Under the pieces are notes generated by a model, which saw only the letters and a list, made by a program, of their open reading frames with translations, made no database searches and had not been told where the DNA came from. Position numbers and translations under genes: made by a program. From the NCBI RefSeq assembly GCF_000718165.1, contig NZ_JOEY01000023.1, forward strand, positions 1 to 64,000: 64,000 bases of DNA. The letters are read 5' to 3'. This document shows positions 56,913-64,000 of the stretch, piece after piece (position 1 is the first letter of the stretch; every line of letters begins with the position of its first letter). The stretch comes from Streptomyces fulvoviolaceus (lineage in GTDB: Bacteria; Actinomycetota; Actinomycetes; Streptomycetales; Streptomycetaceae).

Positions 56913-57629
56913 CTACTGCTCCTCGGACTCCGCTTCCGGCTCCCAGTCCAGCAACCGCACCTTCGCGACCGTACGGACGTGCCGGCGCATCGCGGCGGCC
57001 GCCTGCCCGGGTCGCCCGACGGCGATCGCGTCGAGGATCGCGTGGTGCTGGGCAAGGGAGCGTTCGGGGCGGTGCGGCTGGCGGAGGGACTCGGTGCGGC
57101 TCTCGGCGATCTGGTCGGCGATGGAGCGCATGAACTCGGCGAGAAGGCTGCTGTGCGCGGCCGCGGTGACCGCCGCGTGGAAGAGGCGGTCGCCCTCGAT
57201 GCCGTGGCCGCCCTCCTCGATCTCGCCGGCCATGCGGGCGAGGGCCAGCCTCATGGCTTTCAGGTCCTCGTCCGTGCGGCGCTCGGCGGCGAGTTCGGCG
57301 AGTTTGGTCTCGAGGGCCTCGCGGGCGTCGAGTACGTCGGGCAGGCGCCGTCGGCGTTCGACCAGCTGCTCCACGGGCTCCACGTCGAGGCTGTCCCGGA
57401 CGAGGTAGGTGCCGCCGCCGTGCCGCGCCTCCACCAGGCCCTGGACCTCCAGGACCACGATCGCCTGCTTCACGGAGGCGCGGCTGACACCGAGCCGTTG
57501 GGCCAGGTCGCGCTCGGGCGGGAGCCGGTCGCCGGCGCGGAGGCCGCCGTCGGCGACGTACTGACGCAGCCGGTCGAGCACCTGCTCGTAGAGGCGCTGC
57601 TTGGTCATGGGGCGCAGGGCGTCGGTCAT
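56913..57629 (-). CDS. GntR/FadR-type regulator (FCD domain), likely of the malonate genes
   Basis: A 238-residue regulator with an N-terminal winged helix (LRAGDRLPPERDLAQRLGVS, ASVKQAIVVLEVQGLVEARH) and a C-terminal all-helical FCD ligand domain (LDAREALETKLAELAAERR, DRLFHAAVTAAAHSSLLAEF). FCD GntR proteins often sense carboxylic acids. It is divergent from matC across a repeat-rich 369-base region, so it probably controls malonate uptake and activation, as MdcY/MatR-type regulators do. Confidence 0.9.
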   Translation of the reverse strand: MTDALRPMTKQRLYEQVLDRLRQYVADGGLRAGDRLPPERDLAQRLGVSRASVKQAIVVLEVQGLVEARHGGGTYLVRDSLDVEPVEQLVERRRRLPDVLDAREALETKLAELAAERRTDEDLKAMRLALARMAGEIEEGGHGIEGDRLFHAAVTAAAHSSLLAEFMRSIADQIAESRTESLRQPHRPERSLAQHHAILDAIAVGRPGQAAAAMRRHVRTVAKVRLLDWEPEAESEEQ

Positions 57630-57998
57630 CGGGTCCCCCCTCTCGTCGGGAGGTTAACACCGCGCTGGGCTGCGGTCGGGTGGGCTGTGGATGAGTGGAC
57701 GAGTGGCTGAACGGGCGGGTGGCTGAGTGGTCAATTGGTCGAGTGGCTGAGCCAATTTTGCGGGACCTCTTGACGGCTCGCGCGGGCGCAACCACGCTAA
57801 CCAGCCATCCCCATGTGGCCTAGTGGCTCAGCCAATTGGCAAGTGGCTCAGCCTCTCCGCCACCGCACCACTGACCGACCGCACCACTGACCGACCGCAC
57901 CACTGACCCACCGCGCCACTGACCCACTGCACCAATGCCCCAATTGCCCCGCTCACCCGCTCACCCAACCGTTCCGGGACCCAACGACGGGAGCCCGT
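57630..57998. promoter_or_regulatory. Repeat-rich divergent promoter region of the malonate genes
   Basis: A 369-base gap without genes. AGTGGCT[G/C]AGCC occurs at 57742-57753, 57822-57833 and 57842-57853, the last two 20 bases apart around the palindrome GCCAATTGGC (57831-57840); these are good GntR operator candidates. TTGACG (57770-57775) with CACGCT 17 bases later may be the matC promoter. A five-copy 16-bp repeat lies closer to matC. Confidence 0.5.
57862..57941. repeat. 16-bp tandem repeat, five copies, before matC
   Basis: The unit ACCGCACCACTGACC[G/C] is repeated at 57862, 57878 and 57894 and then decays at 57910 and 57926. It ends 57 bases before the matC start. Confidence 0.8.
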
Positions 57999-59402
57999 AT
58001 GTCCCCCGAACTCATCTCGATCCTCGTCCTCGTCGTGGTGTTCGTCATCGCCACGACCCGCTCAGTGAACATGGGCGCGCTCGCCTTCGCCGCCGCCTTC
58101 GGGGTCGGCGAACTCGTCGCCGACCTGGACGCGGACGGCATCTTCGCCGGCTTCCCCGGCGATCTGTTCGTCGTCCTGGTCGGCGTCACGTACCTCTTCG
58201 CGATCGCGCGGGCCAACGGCACCACCGACTGGCTGGTGCACGCCGCGATCCGGCTGGTGCGCGGGCGGGTGGCGCTGATCCCGTGGGTGATGTTCGCCCT
58301 CACCGGCTCTCTCACGGCGATCGGCGCGGTCAGTCCGGCCGCGGTCGCCATCGTCGCGCCGATCGCGCTGAGCTTCGCCGCCCGCTACGGGATCAGCCCG
58401 CTGCTGATGGGCGCGATGGTGGTGCACGGGGCGCAGGGCGGCGGCTTCTCGCCGATCAGCATCTACGGCACGATCGTCAACGGCATCGTCGAGCGCGAGA
58501 AGCTCCCGGGCAACGAGGTGTTCCTCTTCCTCGCCTCACTCGTCGTCAACATCGTCATCGCGGCCGTCATGTTCGTGCTCTTCGGCGGGCTCAAGCTGTG
58601 GAAGCAGGGGGCCGTGACGGCGGAGGACGCGCTCGGGAGCGGAGGCGCCACCGGGAAGACGGAGAAGGGTGACGCTCCGGAGGGCGGCACCGGCACCGAG
58701 CCCGACAGCACGAGCGGTACGGGCGCCACGCCCGCCGGAACCGGCACCGGCACCGGCACCGCAACCGCCGTCGCCACCCGCCCCGACGCCCCCGACACCA
58801 CCCGCCTCACCCCCGCCCGTATCGCCACCCTCACCGCCCTGGTCGCACTCGTCGTCGCCGTGCTCGCCTTCGACCTCGACGCGGGCCTCACGTCGATCAC
58901 CCTCGCGGTCGTACTGAGCACCGCGTGGCCGGAGGACAGCCGCAGGGCGGTCGGCCAGATCGCCTGGTCCACGGTCCTGCTGATCTGCGGGATGCTCACC
59001 TACATCGGCGTGCTGGAGGAGATGGGCACGATCAAATGGGCAGGCGAGGGCGTCAGCGGCATCGGCGTCCCGCTGCTGGCCGCGGTCCTGCTCTGCTACA
59101 TCGGCGCGATCGTGTCGGCGTTCGCCTCGTCCGTCGGGATCATGGGGGCGCTGATCCCGCTCGCCGTGCCGTTCCTCGCGCAGGGCGAGATCGGGGCCGT
59201 CGGCATGGTGGCAGCGCTCGCGGTGTCGGCGACGGTCGTGGACGTGAGCCCGTTCTCGACGAACGGGGCGCTGGTGCTGGCCGCGGCACCGGACGTGGAC
59301 CGCGAGCGTTTCTTCCGGCAGCTGATGATCTATGGAGGGATCGTGGTGGCGGTGGTACCCGCGGTGGTGTGGCTGGTGATGGTCGTGCCGGGCTGGGGGT
59401 AG
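57999..59402 (+). CDS. matC: MatC-type dicarboxylate (malonate) transporter
   Basis: A 467-residue membrane carrier with about eleven helices, of the MatC/arsenite-permease-like anion transporters. ISILVLVVVFVIATTRSVNM and GVTYLFAIARANGTTDWLVH form the MatC N-terminal domain, followed by GAVSPAAVAIVAPIALSFAA. A long Gly/Thr-rich cytoplasmic loop (about residues 205-270) separates the halves and is low-complexity. Located directly before matB, it should import malonate. Confidence 0.88.
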   Translation: MSPELISILVLVVVFVIATTRSVNMGALAFAAAFGVGELVADLDADGIFAGFPGDLFVVLVGVTYLFAIARANGTTDWLVHAAIRLVRGRVALIPWVMFALTGSLTAIGAVSPAAVAIVAPIALSFAARYGISPLLMGAMVVHGAQGGGFSPISIYGTIVNGIVEREKLPGNEVFLFLASLVVNIVIAAVMFVLFGGLKLWKQGAVTAEDALGSGGATGKTEKGDAPEGGTGTEPDSTSGTGATPAGTGTGTGTATAVATRPDAPDTTRLTPARIATLTALVALVVAVLAFDLDAGLTSITLAVVLSTAWPEDSRRAVGQIAWSTVLLICGMLTYIGVLEEMGTIKWAGEGVSGIGVPLLAAVLLCYIGAIVSAFASSVGIMGALIPLAVPFLAQGEIGAVGMVAALAVSATVVDVSPFSTNGALVLAAAPDVDRERFFRQLMIYGGIVVAVVPAVVWLVMVVPGWG

Positions 59403-59470
59403 TCACAGCAGGCGGCAGACAGCGACAGATGCCGACAGTTCGGCAGCTCGACAGTTAAGGAGCACGACGC

Positions 59471-60916
59471 GTGTCCTCTCTCTTCCCGGCCCTGACCGGC
59501 GGCCCGACGGGGCGTACCGCCCTGCGGTTCGGTGACCGCTCCCTGACGTACGGCGAGCTCGGCGCCGCCTCCGGTGCCCTCGCGGCACGGATCGGCGGGG
59601 CGGGGAGAGTGGCCGTCTGGGCGACACCGGCGCTGGAGACGGCCGTAGCGGTACTGGGGGCGGTGGAGGCCGGCGTCGCCGCCGTACCGTTGAACCCGAA
59701 GTCCGGGGAGAAGGAGCTCGGGCACATCCTGTCCGACAGCGCGCCGACGGTGGTGCTGACGGCACCGGGTGACGAACTCCCTTCGCCCCTGAGGCACTTG
59801 GAGCGCATCGACGTCGACGTGCACGCCACCGGACAAGGCCCCGGCGTGCACACCACCGACGCCGACCCCGCCCTCGTCGTCTACACCTCCGGCACCACCG
59901 GCCCGCCCAAGGGCGCCGTCATCCCCCGCCGGGCGATCACCGCCACCCTGGACGCGCTCGCCGACGCCTGGCAGTGGACCGGTGCGGACGTGCTCGTGCA
60001 CGGCCTGCCGCTGTTCCATGTCCACGGCCTGGTGCTGGGCATCCTGGGCCCGCTGCGGCGCGGCGGATCGGTGCGACACCTGGGCCGGTTCAGTACGGAG
60101 GGCGTGACGCGCGAGCTGAACGACGGCGCGACCATGCTGTTCGGCGTTCCGACGATGTACCACCGCATCGCCCAAACCCTCCCCGACGACCCGGAGTTGG
60201 CGAAGGCGCTGGCCCGTGCCCGGCTGCTCGTCTCCGGTTCGGCGGCCCTGCCCGTGCACGACCACGAGCGGATCACGGCCGCGACCGGGCGGCGGGTGAT
60301 CGAGCGGTACGGCATGACGGAGACGCTGATGAACACGAGCGTGCGTGCGGACGGGGAGCCGCGGGCCGGGACGGTCGGCGTGCCGCTGCCGGGCGTGGAG
60401 CTGCGGCTCGTGGAGGAGGACGGATCGCCGATCACGTCGTACGACGGCGAGACGGTCGGCGAGATCCAGGTGCGCGGGCCGAACCTGTTCACCGAGTACC
60501 TCAACCGGCCCGACGCGACGGCCGACGCCTTCACCACGGACGGCTGGTTCCGCACCGGGGACATGGCCGTGCGCGATCCCGACGGCTACGTCCGCATCGT
60601 CGGCCGCAAGGCCACCGACCTGATCAAGAGCGGGGGTTACAAGATCGGGGCGGGTGAGATCGAAAACGCGTTGCTCGAACACCCGGGGGTGCGGGAGGCG
60701 GCGATCACCGGGGAGCCGGACGCCGACCTGGGCGAGAGGATCGTGGCGTGGATCGTGCCGGAAGATCCCCAATCGCCGCCCTCCACTGATGAGTTGGCGG
60801 ACCACGTGGCCCGCCGCCTCGCCCCGCACAAGCGCCCCCGCGTCGTCCACCACCTCACCGCCCTCCCCCGCAACGACATGGGGAAGATCATGAAGCGGGC
60901 GCTGGGCCGTGACTGA
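59471..60916 (+). CDS. matB: Malonyl-CoA synthetase
   Basis: A 481-residue acyl-CoA synthetase that makes malonyl-CoA from malonate, CoA and ATP. VVYTSGTTGPPKGAVIPRR is the AMP-binding P loop, RYGMTETLMNTSVRADGEPR the adenine region and GRKATDLIKSGGYKIGAGEI the hinge motif, with the catalytic lysine in PRNDMGKIMKRAL. Overall it closely resembles the Streptomyces coelicolor MatB that I remember (start MSSLFPAL, GTG here), including the RFSTEG-VTRELNDGATMLF stretch. The product feeds fatty acid and polyketide synthesis. Confidence 0.96.
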   Translation: MSSLFPALTGGPTGRTALRFGDRSLTYGELGAASGALAARIGGAGRVAVWATPALETAVAVLGAVEAGVAAVPLNPKSGEKELGHILSDSAPTVVLTAPGDELPSPLRHLERIDVDVHATGQGPGVHTTDADPALVVYTSGTTGPPKGAVIPRRAITATLDALADAWQWTGADVLVHGLPLFHVHGLVLGILGPLRRGGSVRHLGRFSTEGVTRELNDGATMLFGVPTMYHRIAQTLPDDPELAKALARARLLVSGSAALPVHDHERITAATGRRVIERYGMTETLMNTSVRADGEPRAGTVGVPLPGVELRLVEEDGSPITSYDGETVGEIQVRGPNLFTEYLNRPDATADAFTTDGWFRTGDMAVRDPDGYVRIVGRKATDLIKSGGYKIGAGEIENALLEHPGVREAAITGEPDADLGERIVAWIVPEDPQSPPSTDELADHVARRLAPHKRPRVVHHLTALPRNDMGKIMKRALGRD

Positions 60917-62237
60917 ACGCGCGACCGCACGCGAGGTGATCGCCCTCGTCGCCGACGACTTCGGGGAACTCCCGTACCCCGAGCGGCAGTCCAAGCCCGA
61001 CGGTCCGCTCGCCTGGCGGGGCTACGACGCCTCCCGTGCCCGCGCCGCCGAACGCACCGGCGAGGAGGAGTCCGTGGTCTGCGGCACCGCACACGTCGAG
61101 GGCACGCGAGCCGTGCTGATCTCCTTCGAGTTCGGCTTCCTGGGCGGTTCGCTCGGCGAGCGCACGGGTGACCGGCTGGAGGCGGCGTACACATACGCCC
61201 GCGAGCACCGGCTGCCGGTCGTCCCACTGGTCGCCACCGGCGGCAGCCGAATGCAGGAGGGCATGCTCGCGCTGACCCAACTCCAGCGCGTGGCAAGGCA
61301 GTCCGCACTCACCCGCGAGGCGGGGCTGCCGCAGATCGCGGTACTGCGCGACCCGACCACCGGAGGCGGCTGGGCCACCCTCGGCGCGGGCGCCGACGTG
61401 ATCCTCGCCCTGCCTGGCGCCCAGGTCGGCTTCGCGGGCTCCCGCGTCCGGCCGCCGGACGCGGACCCGGCGGCGTACAGCGCCGAGGCGCAGGTGGCGG
61501 CGGGGGCAGCGGACGCGGTCGTACCGCCTCAGGACCTACGGCGGACCCTGGGCCGGTGGCTACGGCTGCTGACGGCACCATCCAACGAGGCAGCCCCCGT
61601 ACCCGCGCCCCTCGGCGCGACGGACCTCCCCGCAACGGGCTGGGACGCGGTCCGACGGGCCCGCTCCCCCCAACGCCCGCGCGCCGACGCCTACTTGGAC
61701 GCCTACTTCACCTATCGGGTCCCGGTCTCGGGCGACCGTTGCGGCGGCACCGACGAGGGCATGCTGTGCGGCTTCGGCGAACACGAGGGCCGTACGGTCG
61801 CGTACGCCGCGCAGGCCGGGACGGCGACCCGCCCCGCCGGCTACCGCACCGCCGCCCGTCTGATCCGCCTAGCGGACCGGCTGGGCATCCCGGTGCTGAC
61901 CCTGGTGGACACTCCCGGCGCCGCCAACGACGCGGAGGCGGAGCGGCAAGGGGCGGGCGCCGCGATCGCCGACCTGTTCGGCGCGGTGGCCTCGGCCCGC
62001 ACCCCGATCACCACCCTCCTGATCGGCGAGGGCGGCTCGGGCGGCGCCCTGGCCCTCGCCGCCCCCGGCGACACCTGGGCCACCCCGGACAGCTACTTCT
62101 CCGTCATCGCACCCGAGCTCGCGGCCGCGATCCTGAAGCGGCCGCCGGAGGAGATCGAGGCGACGGCCGACCAGCTCCGCATCCGCCCCCAGGACTTGGC
62201 GGAACTGGGTGTGATCCGAACAGGGGATGGCGTCTGA
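60909..62237 (+). CDS. Fused carboxyltransferase (AccD/AccA- or malonate decarboxylase-like)
   Basis: A 442-residue protein with two crotonase-like carboxyltransferase halves. The N-half has VPLVATGGSRMQEGMLALTQ and LRDPTTGGGWATLGAGADV as in AccD or the MdcD subunit; the C-half has IPVLTLVDTPGAANDAEAER and LLIGEGGSGGALALAAPGD as in AccA or MdcE. The N-terminal zinc finger of AccD is absent. GTG 60909 overlaps matB by eight bases. In place of a MatA decarboxylase, this enzyme may decarboxylate or transcarboxylate malonyl-CoA; the reaction is not established by sequence. Confidence 0.8.
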   Translation: MTERATAREVIALVADDFGELPYPERQSKPDGPLAWRGYDASRARAAERTGEEESVVCGTAHVEGTRAVLISFEFGFLGGSLGERTGDRLEAAYTYAREHRLPVVPLVATGGSRMQEGMLALTQLQRVARQSALTREAGLPQIAVLRDPTTGGGWATLGAGADVILALPGAQVGFAGSRVRPPDADPAAYSAEAQVAAGAADAVVPPQDLRRTLGRWLRLLTAPSNEAAPVPAPLGATDLPATGWDAVRRARSPQRPRADAYLDAYFTYRVPVSGDRCGGTDEGMLCGFGEHEGRTVAYAAQAGTATRPAGYRTAARLIRLADRLGIPVLTLVDTPGAANDAEAERQGAGAAIADLFGAVASARTPITTLLIGEGGSGGALALAAPGDTWATPDSYFSVIAPELAAAILKRPPEEIEATADQLRIRPQDLAELGVIRTGDGV

Positions 62238-62287
62238 CGTCGGAGAAACCGAGCGACGAGGGCCACCGCTGACCCCACGTCAGACTC

Positions 62288-62316
62288 TTTACGCTCCTCT
62301 TATATATGGATGTAAT
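62288..62316 (+). promoter_or_regulatory. Promoter of the Mbl-type gene
   Basis: TTTACG (62288-62293), a 17-base spacer and TGTAAT (62311-62316) in an unusually AT-rich stretch. It implies a leader of about 160 bases before the start at 62483. The rest of the 245-base gap has no gene. Confidence 0.6.
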
Positions 62317-62482
62317 TCACAAAACCCCCATTCAGCCGCACCCCACCCGGCCCCCCACAAAAGGCGCCCCACCCCCGCCCCCCCGCACGATGCCACTGTG
62401 GCCCGCCGCCCGGCGGGCCATGGAACGAGGCCCGCCGGCCCACCGGCGGCCGCCACGGTCTGCGCTCTCGGGAGGACCTGCC

Positions 62483-63520
62483 ATGACCGCCAGTCTGGAG
62501 CAGTTGCGTCGCTGCCATTTCGCCGTCGACCTGGGGGCGGCCCGGACCCGCGTCTATGTGAAGGGGGCCGGTCTGGTCGTCGACCAGCCGTCCGTCGCCG
62601 CCGTGAACACACGGACCGGCGCGCTGATCGCGGTCGGCGAGTTCGCGGAGAAGATGACGGGGAGGACCCCCGACTACATCCGTGTGATGCGGCCCGTCTC
62701 CGGCGGGACCGTCGTCGACATCGAGATGGCGCAGCGCATGCTGCGGCACCTGCTCGGTGACAAGATCCGGCGGACGCTGCGCCGCAAGCCCCGGCTGCGG
62801 GCCGCGGCCTGCACACCGCACGACGCCGATCCGCTGGCCCAGCGCGCCGCGATCGAGACCCTCGTCGGGCTCGGCGCCAGGCGCGTCGAACTCGTCGACA
62901 CGCTCATCGCCGCCGCCGTCGGCTGCGGACTGCCCGTCGAGCGGCCCGAGGCCACCATGATCATGGTGTGCGGGGCCGCAGCGACCCAGGTCGCCGTGCT
63001 GTCCCTCGGGTCGATCGTCACCGCGGAGCGGATTCCGGTGGGCGGCGAGGCCGTGGACCACGCGATCGTGCAGCACCTGCGGCACGAGCACGAGCTGATG
63101 CTGCCGAGTCAGTCCGTACGACCGCTGCAGCTCGCCCTGTCCGGGAACGGGCTCACGCAGCAGGGGCCCGCCTCCACCGAGATCCACGGACGGGACGTCG
63201 CCACCGGCCTCGCCCGTTCCGTGCAGGTCGACACCGCCGCCGTACGGGACGCGATCGAGACCCCGCTGACCGCCGTGCTCGACGGCATCGGCAGGGTGCT
63301 GCGCAACTGCCCGCCCGACCTGGTGGCCGACCTCGCCGACCGCGGGATCATGATGGTCGGCGGCAGCGCGCTGCTCCCCGGCCTCGACCAGATGCTGCGG
63401 CACGCGACCGGCATGCCGGTGCACATCTCCGAGCGGCCCGACGTGTGCGCCGTACAGGGACTGGGCTACATGCTGGAGGGCAAGATCGAGCCGCTGGTGC
63501 TCGACCCGCTGGCCACCTGA
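62483..63520 (+). CDS. mbl: MreB/Mbl family actin-like protein
   Basis: A 345-residue bacterial actin. CHFAVDLGAARTRVYVKGAG is the phosphate-1 region, VDTLIAAAVGCGLPVERPEA and MIMVCGAAATQVAVLSLGSI correspond to the connect-1/phosphate-2 part (the usual DIGGGT is replaced by VCGAAAT), and IMMVGGSALLPGLDQMLRHA is the adenosine motif. The altered phosphate-2 loop suggests weak or no ATP hydrolysis, as in divergent Streptomyces Mbl proteins that support spore-wall assembly. ATG 62483 follows GGAGGA. The symbol rests on family and neighbourhood. Confidence 0.85.
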   Translation: MTASLEQLRRCHFAVDLGAARTRVYVKGAGLVVDQPSVAAVNTRTGALIAVGEFAEKMTGRTPDYIRVMRPVSGGTVVDIEMAQRMLRHLLGDKIRRTLRRKPRLRAAACTPHDADPLAQRAAIETLVGLGARRVELVDTLIAAAVGCGLPVERPEATMIMVCGAAATQVAVLSLGSIVTAERIPVGGEAVDHAIVQHLRHEHELMLPSQSVRPLQLALSGNGLTQQGPASTEIHGRDVATGLARSVQVDTAAVRDAIETPLTAVLDGIGRVLRNCPPDLVADLADRGIMMVGGSALLPGLDQMLRHATGMPVHISERPDVCAVQGLGYMLEGKIEPLVLDPLAT

Positions 63521-63523
63521 GCC

Positions 63524-64000
63524 ATGCCGGAGGAAGCGCCGCTGCCGCCCCTCCTCGAAGCCGTCCTCGGCGTCGGTACCGATCTCGAACTGCGCACCAC
63601 CCTCCAGCACATCGTGGACAGCGCCGCCGAGCTGACCGGCGCCCGGTACGCGGCGCTGGACACGAAGGACCCCGGGCAGGACGGGCTGAGCGAGATCCTC
63701 CCTCAGACGTCGTCCGGGGGGACCCCCCTCTCGCTTCGCTCGCCCGGGGCCGTGCCCCGCTCACCCGACTCCCTCAGCGTGCCGATCCGCGTGCACGACG
63801 AGGAGTTCGGCACCCTCCACCTCTCGGGAAAACCCAGAGGCGCCCCCTTCGACGGCGAGGACGAGCAGCTCCTGCACGTCCTCGCCGCGCAGGCCGGCAT
63901 CGCGATCGGCAACGCCCGGCTCTACGAGGCGGCCCGGCAGCGCGAGCGGTGGATCGAGGGCGCGGCGGCCGTCACGACCGCACTGCTCACCGGGGAGACC
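63524..64000 (+). CDS. GAF-domain sensor protein (partial, probably a histidine kinase)
   Basis: ATG 63524 starts 4 bases after the Mbl stop, and the frame is open to the window edge (159 residues seen). LEAVLGVGTDLELRTTLQHI, VDSAAELTGARYAALDTKD and the later SVPIRVHDEEFGTLHLSGKP with LLHVLAAQAGIAIGNARLYE are the ends of a GAF domain common in Streptomyces sensor kinases. The middle (QTSSGGTPLSLRSPGAVPRS) is short and replaces the usual GAF core, so this domain may be damaged or remodelled. A kinase core, if present, lies outside the window. Confidence 0.75.
   Translation, partial: MPEEAPLPPLLEAVLGVGTDLELRTTLQHIVDSAAELTGARYAALDTKDPGQDGLSEILPQTSSGGTPLSLRSPGAVPRSPDSLSVPIRVHDEEFGTLHLSGKPRGAPFDGEDEQLLHVLAAQAGIAIGNARLYEAARQRERWIEGAAAVTTALLTGET

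Noticed and set aside
1..64000. tRNA, rRNA, insertion sequences or prophage genes
   Set aside because: I saw no cloverleaf, ribosomal sequence, transposase, integrase or phage structural gene in the window.

Overview
This is a GC-rich actinobacterial chromosome segment, almost certainly from a Streptomyces. Signs of this are GTG/TTG starts with GGAGG-type ribosome sites, dense operons joined by ATGA/GTGA overlaps, TTA codons confined to accessory genes, a MatB/MatC malonate locus near an Mbl-type actin gene, and copies of a GC-rich interspersed repeat that I recognise from Streptomyces. I see no tRNA, rRNA, CRISPR array, transposase or prophage.

Layout. (1) 1-1637: the end of an unknown gene, a TauE/SafE exporter and an Rrf2 regulator. 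(2) 1837-10549: a plant-polysaccharide locus with an exported GH35 beta-galactosidase, a GH51 arabinofuranosidase, a GH43 endo-arabinanase and an ABC sugar importer behind a promoter carrying a LacI-type operator. (3) 10763-18258: a repeated module of IrrE-type metallopeptidase plus seven-helix membrane protein (two peptidases, three membrane proteins), an HTH regulator and a flavoprotein. (4) 18437-20067: an SMP-30 lactonase with its IclR regulator. (5) 20334-28917: a three-gene operon that looks like an immunity or programmed-death system, made of a TerD-PD-(D/E)XK fusion, a 1705-residue caspase-NTPase-TPR protein with a TTA codon, and an LCAT-type lipase; it converges with no gap on a PucR-type regulator that has two TTA codons. 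(6) 30151-42066: a cell-surface glycan or glycolipid cluster (DUF3068, GT4, AftD-like arabinofuranosyltransferase, condensation-type acyltransferase, three methyltransferases, Trm112, EamA-like transporter). (7) 42123-45268: a decayed radical-SAM peptide maturase followed by an intact HExxH-AAC(3) fusion. (8) 45460-53209: regulators and housekeeping genes (RsbW-like kinases, MEDS-STAS, NB-ARC-LuxR, ATP-grasp, MerR-PP2C fusion, O-methyltransferase, pyrE). (9) 53254-56765: an exopolysaccharide pair (Rec-GGDEF-GT2 fusion and O-acyltransferase). (10) 56913-62237: malonate uptake and activation (GntR, matC, matB, fused carboxyltransferase). (11) 62483-64000: an Mbl-type protein and a truncated GAF-domain gene.

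The strongest candidates for an undescribed system are the TerD-nuclease/caspase-NTPase-TPR/lipase operon (20334-28917) and the tandem IrrE/seven-helix cluster (10763-18258). In the first, domain logic suggests that the repeat-bearing NTPase senses a trigger and licenses a caspase-like protease, a nuclease and a phospholipase-like enzyme. In the second, membrane proteins sharing a D-x-[YS]-YA-[NS]-TPY-x-RE core may pass a signal to cytoplasmic metallopeptidases that could act on the HTH regulator, by analogy with ImmA/ImmR and IrrE/DdrO. Both functional readings are inference.
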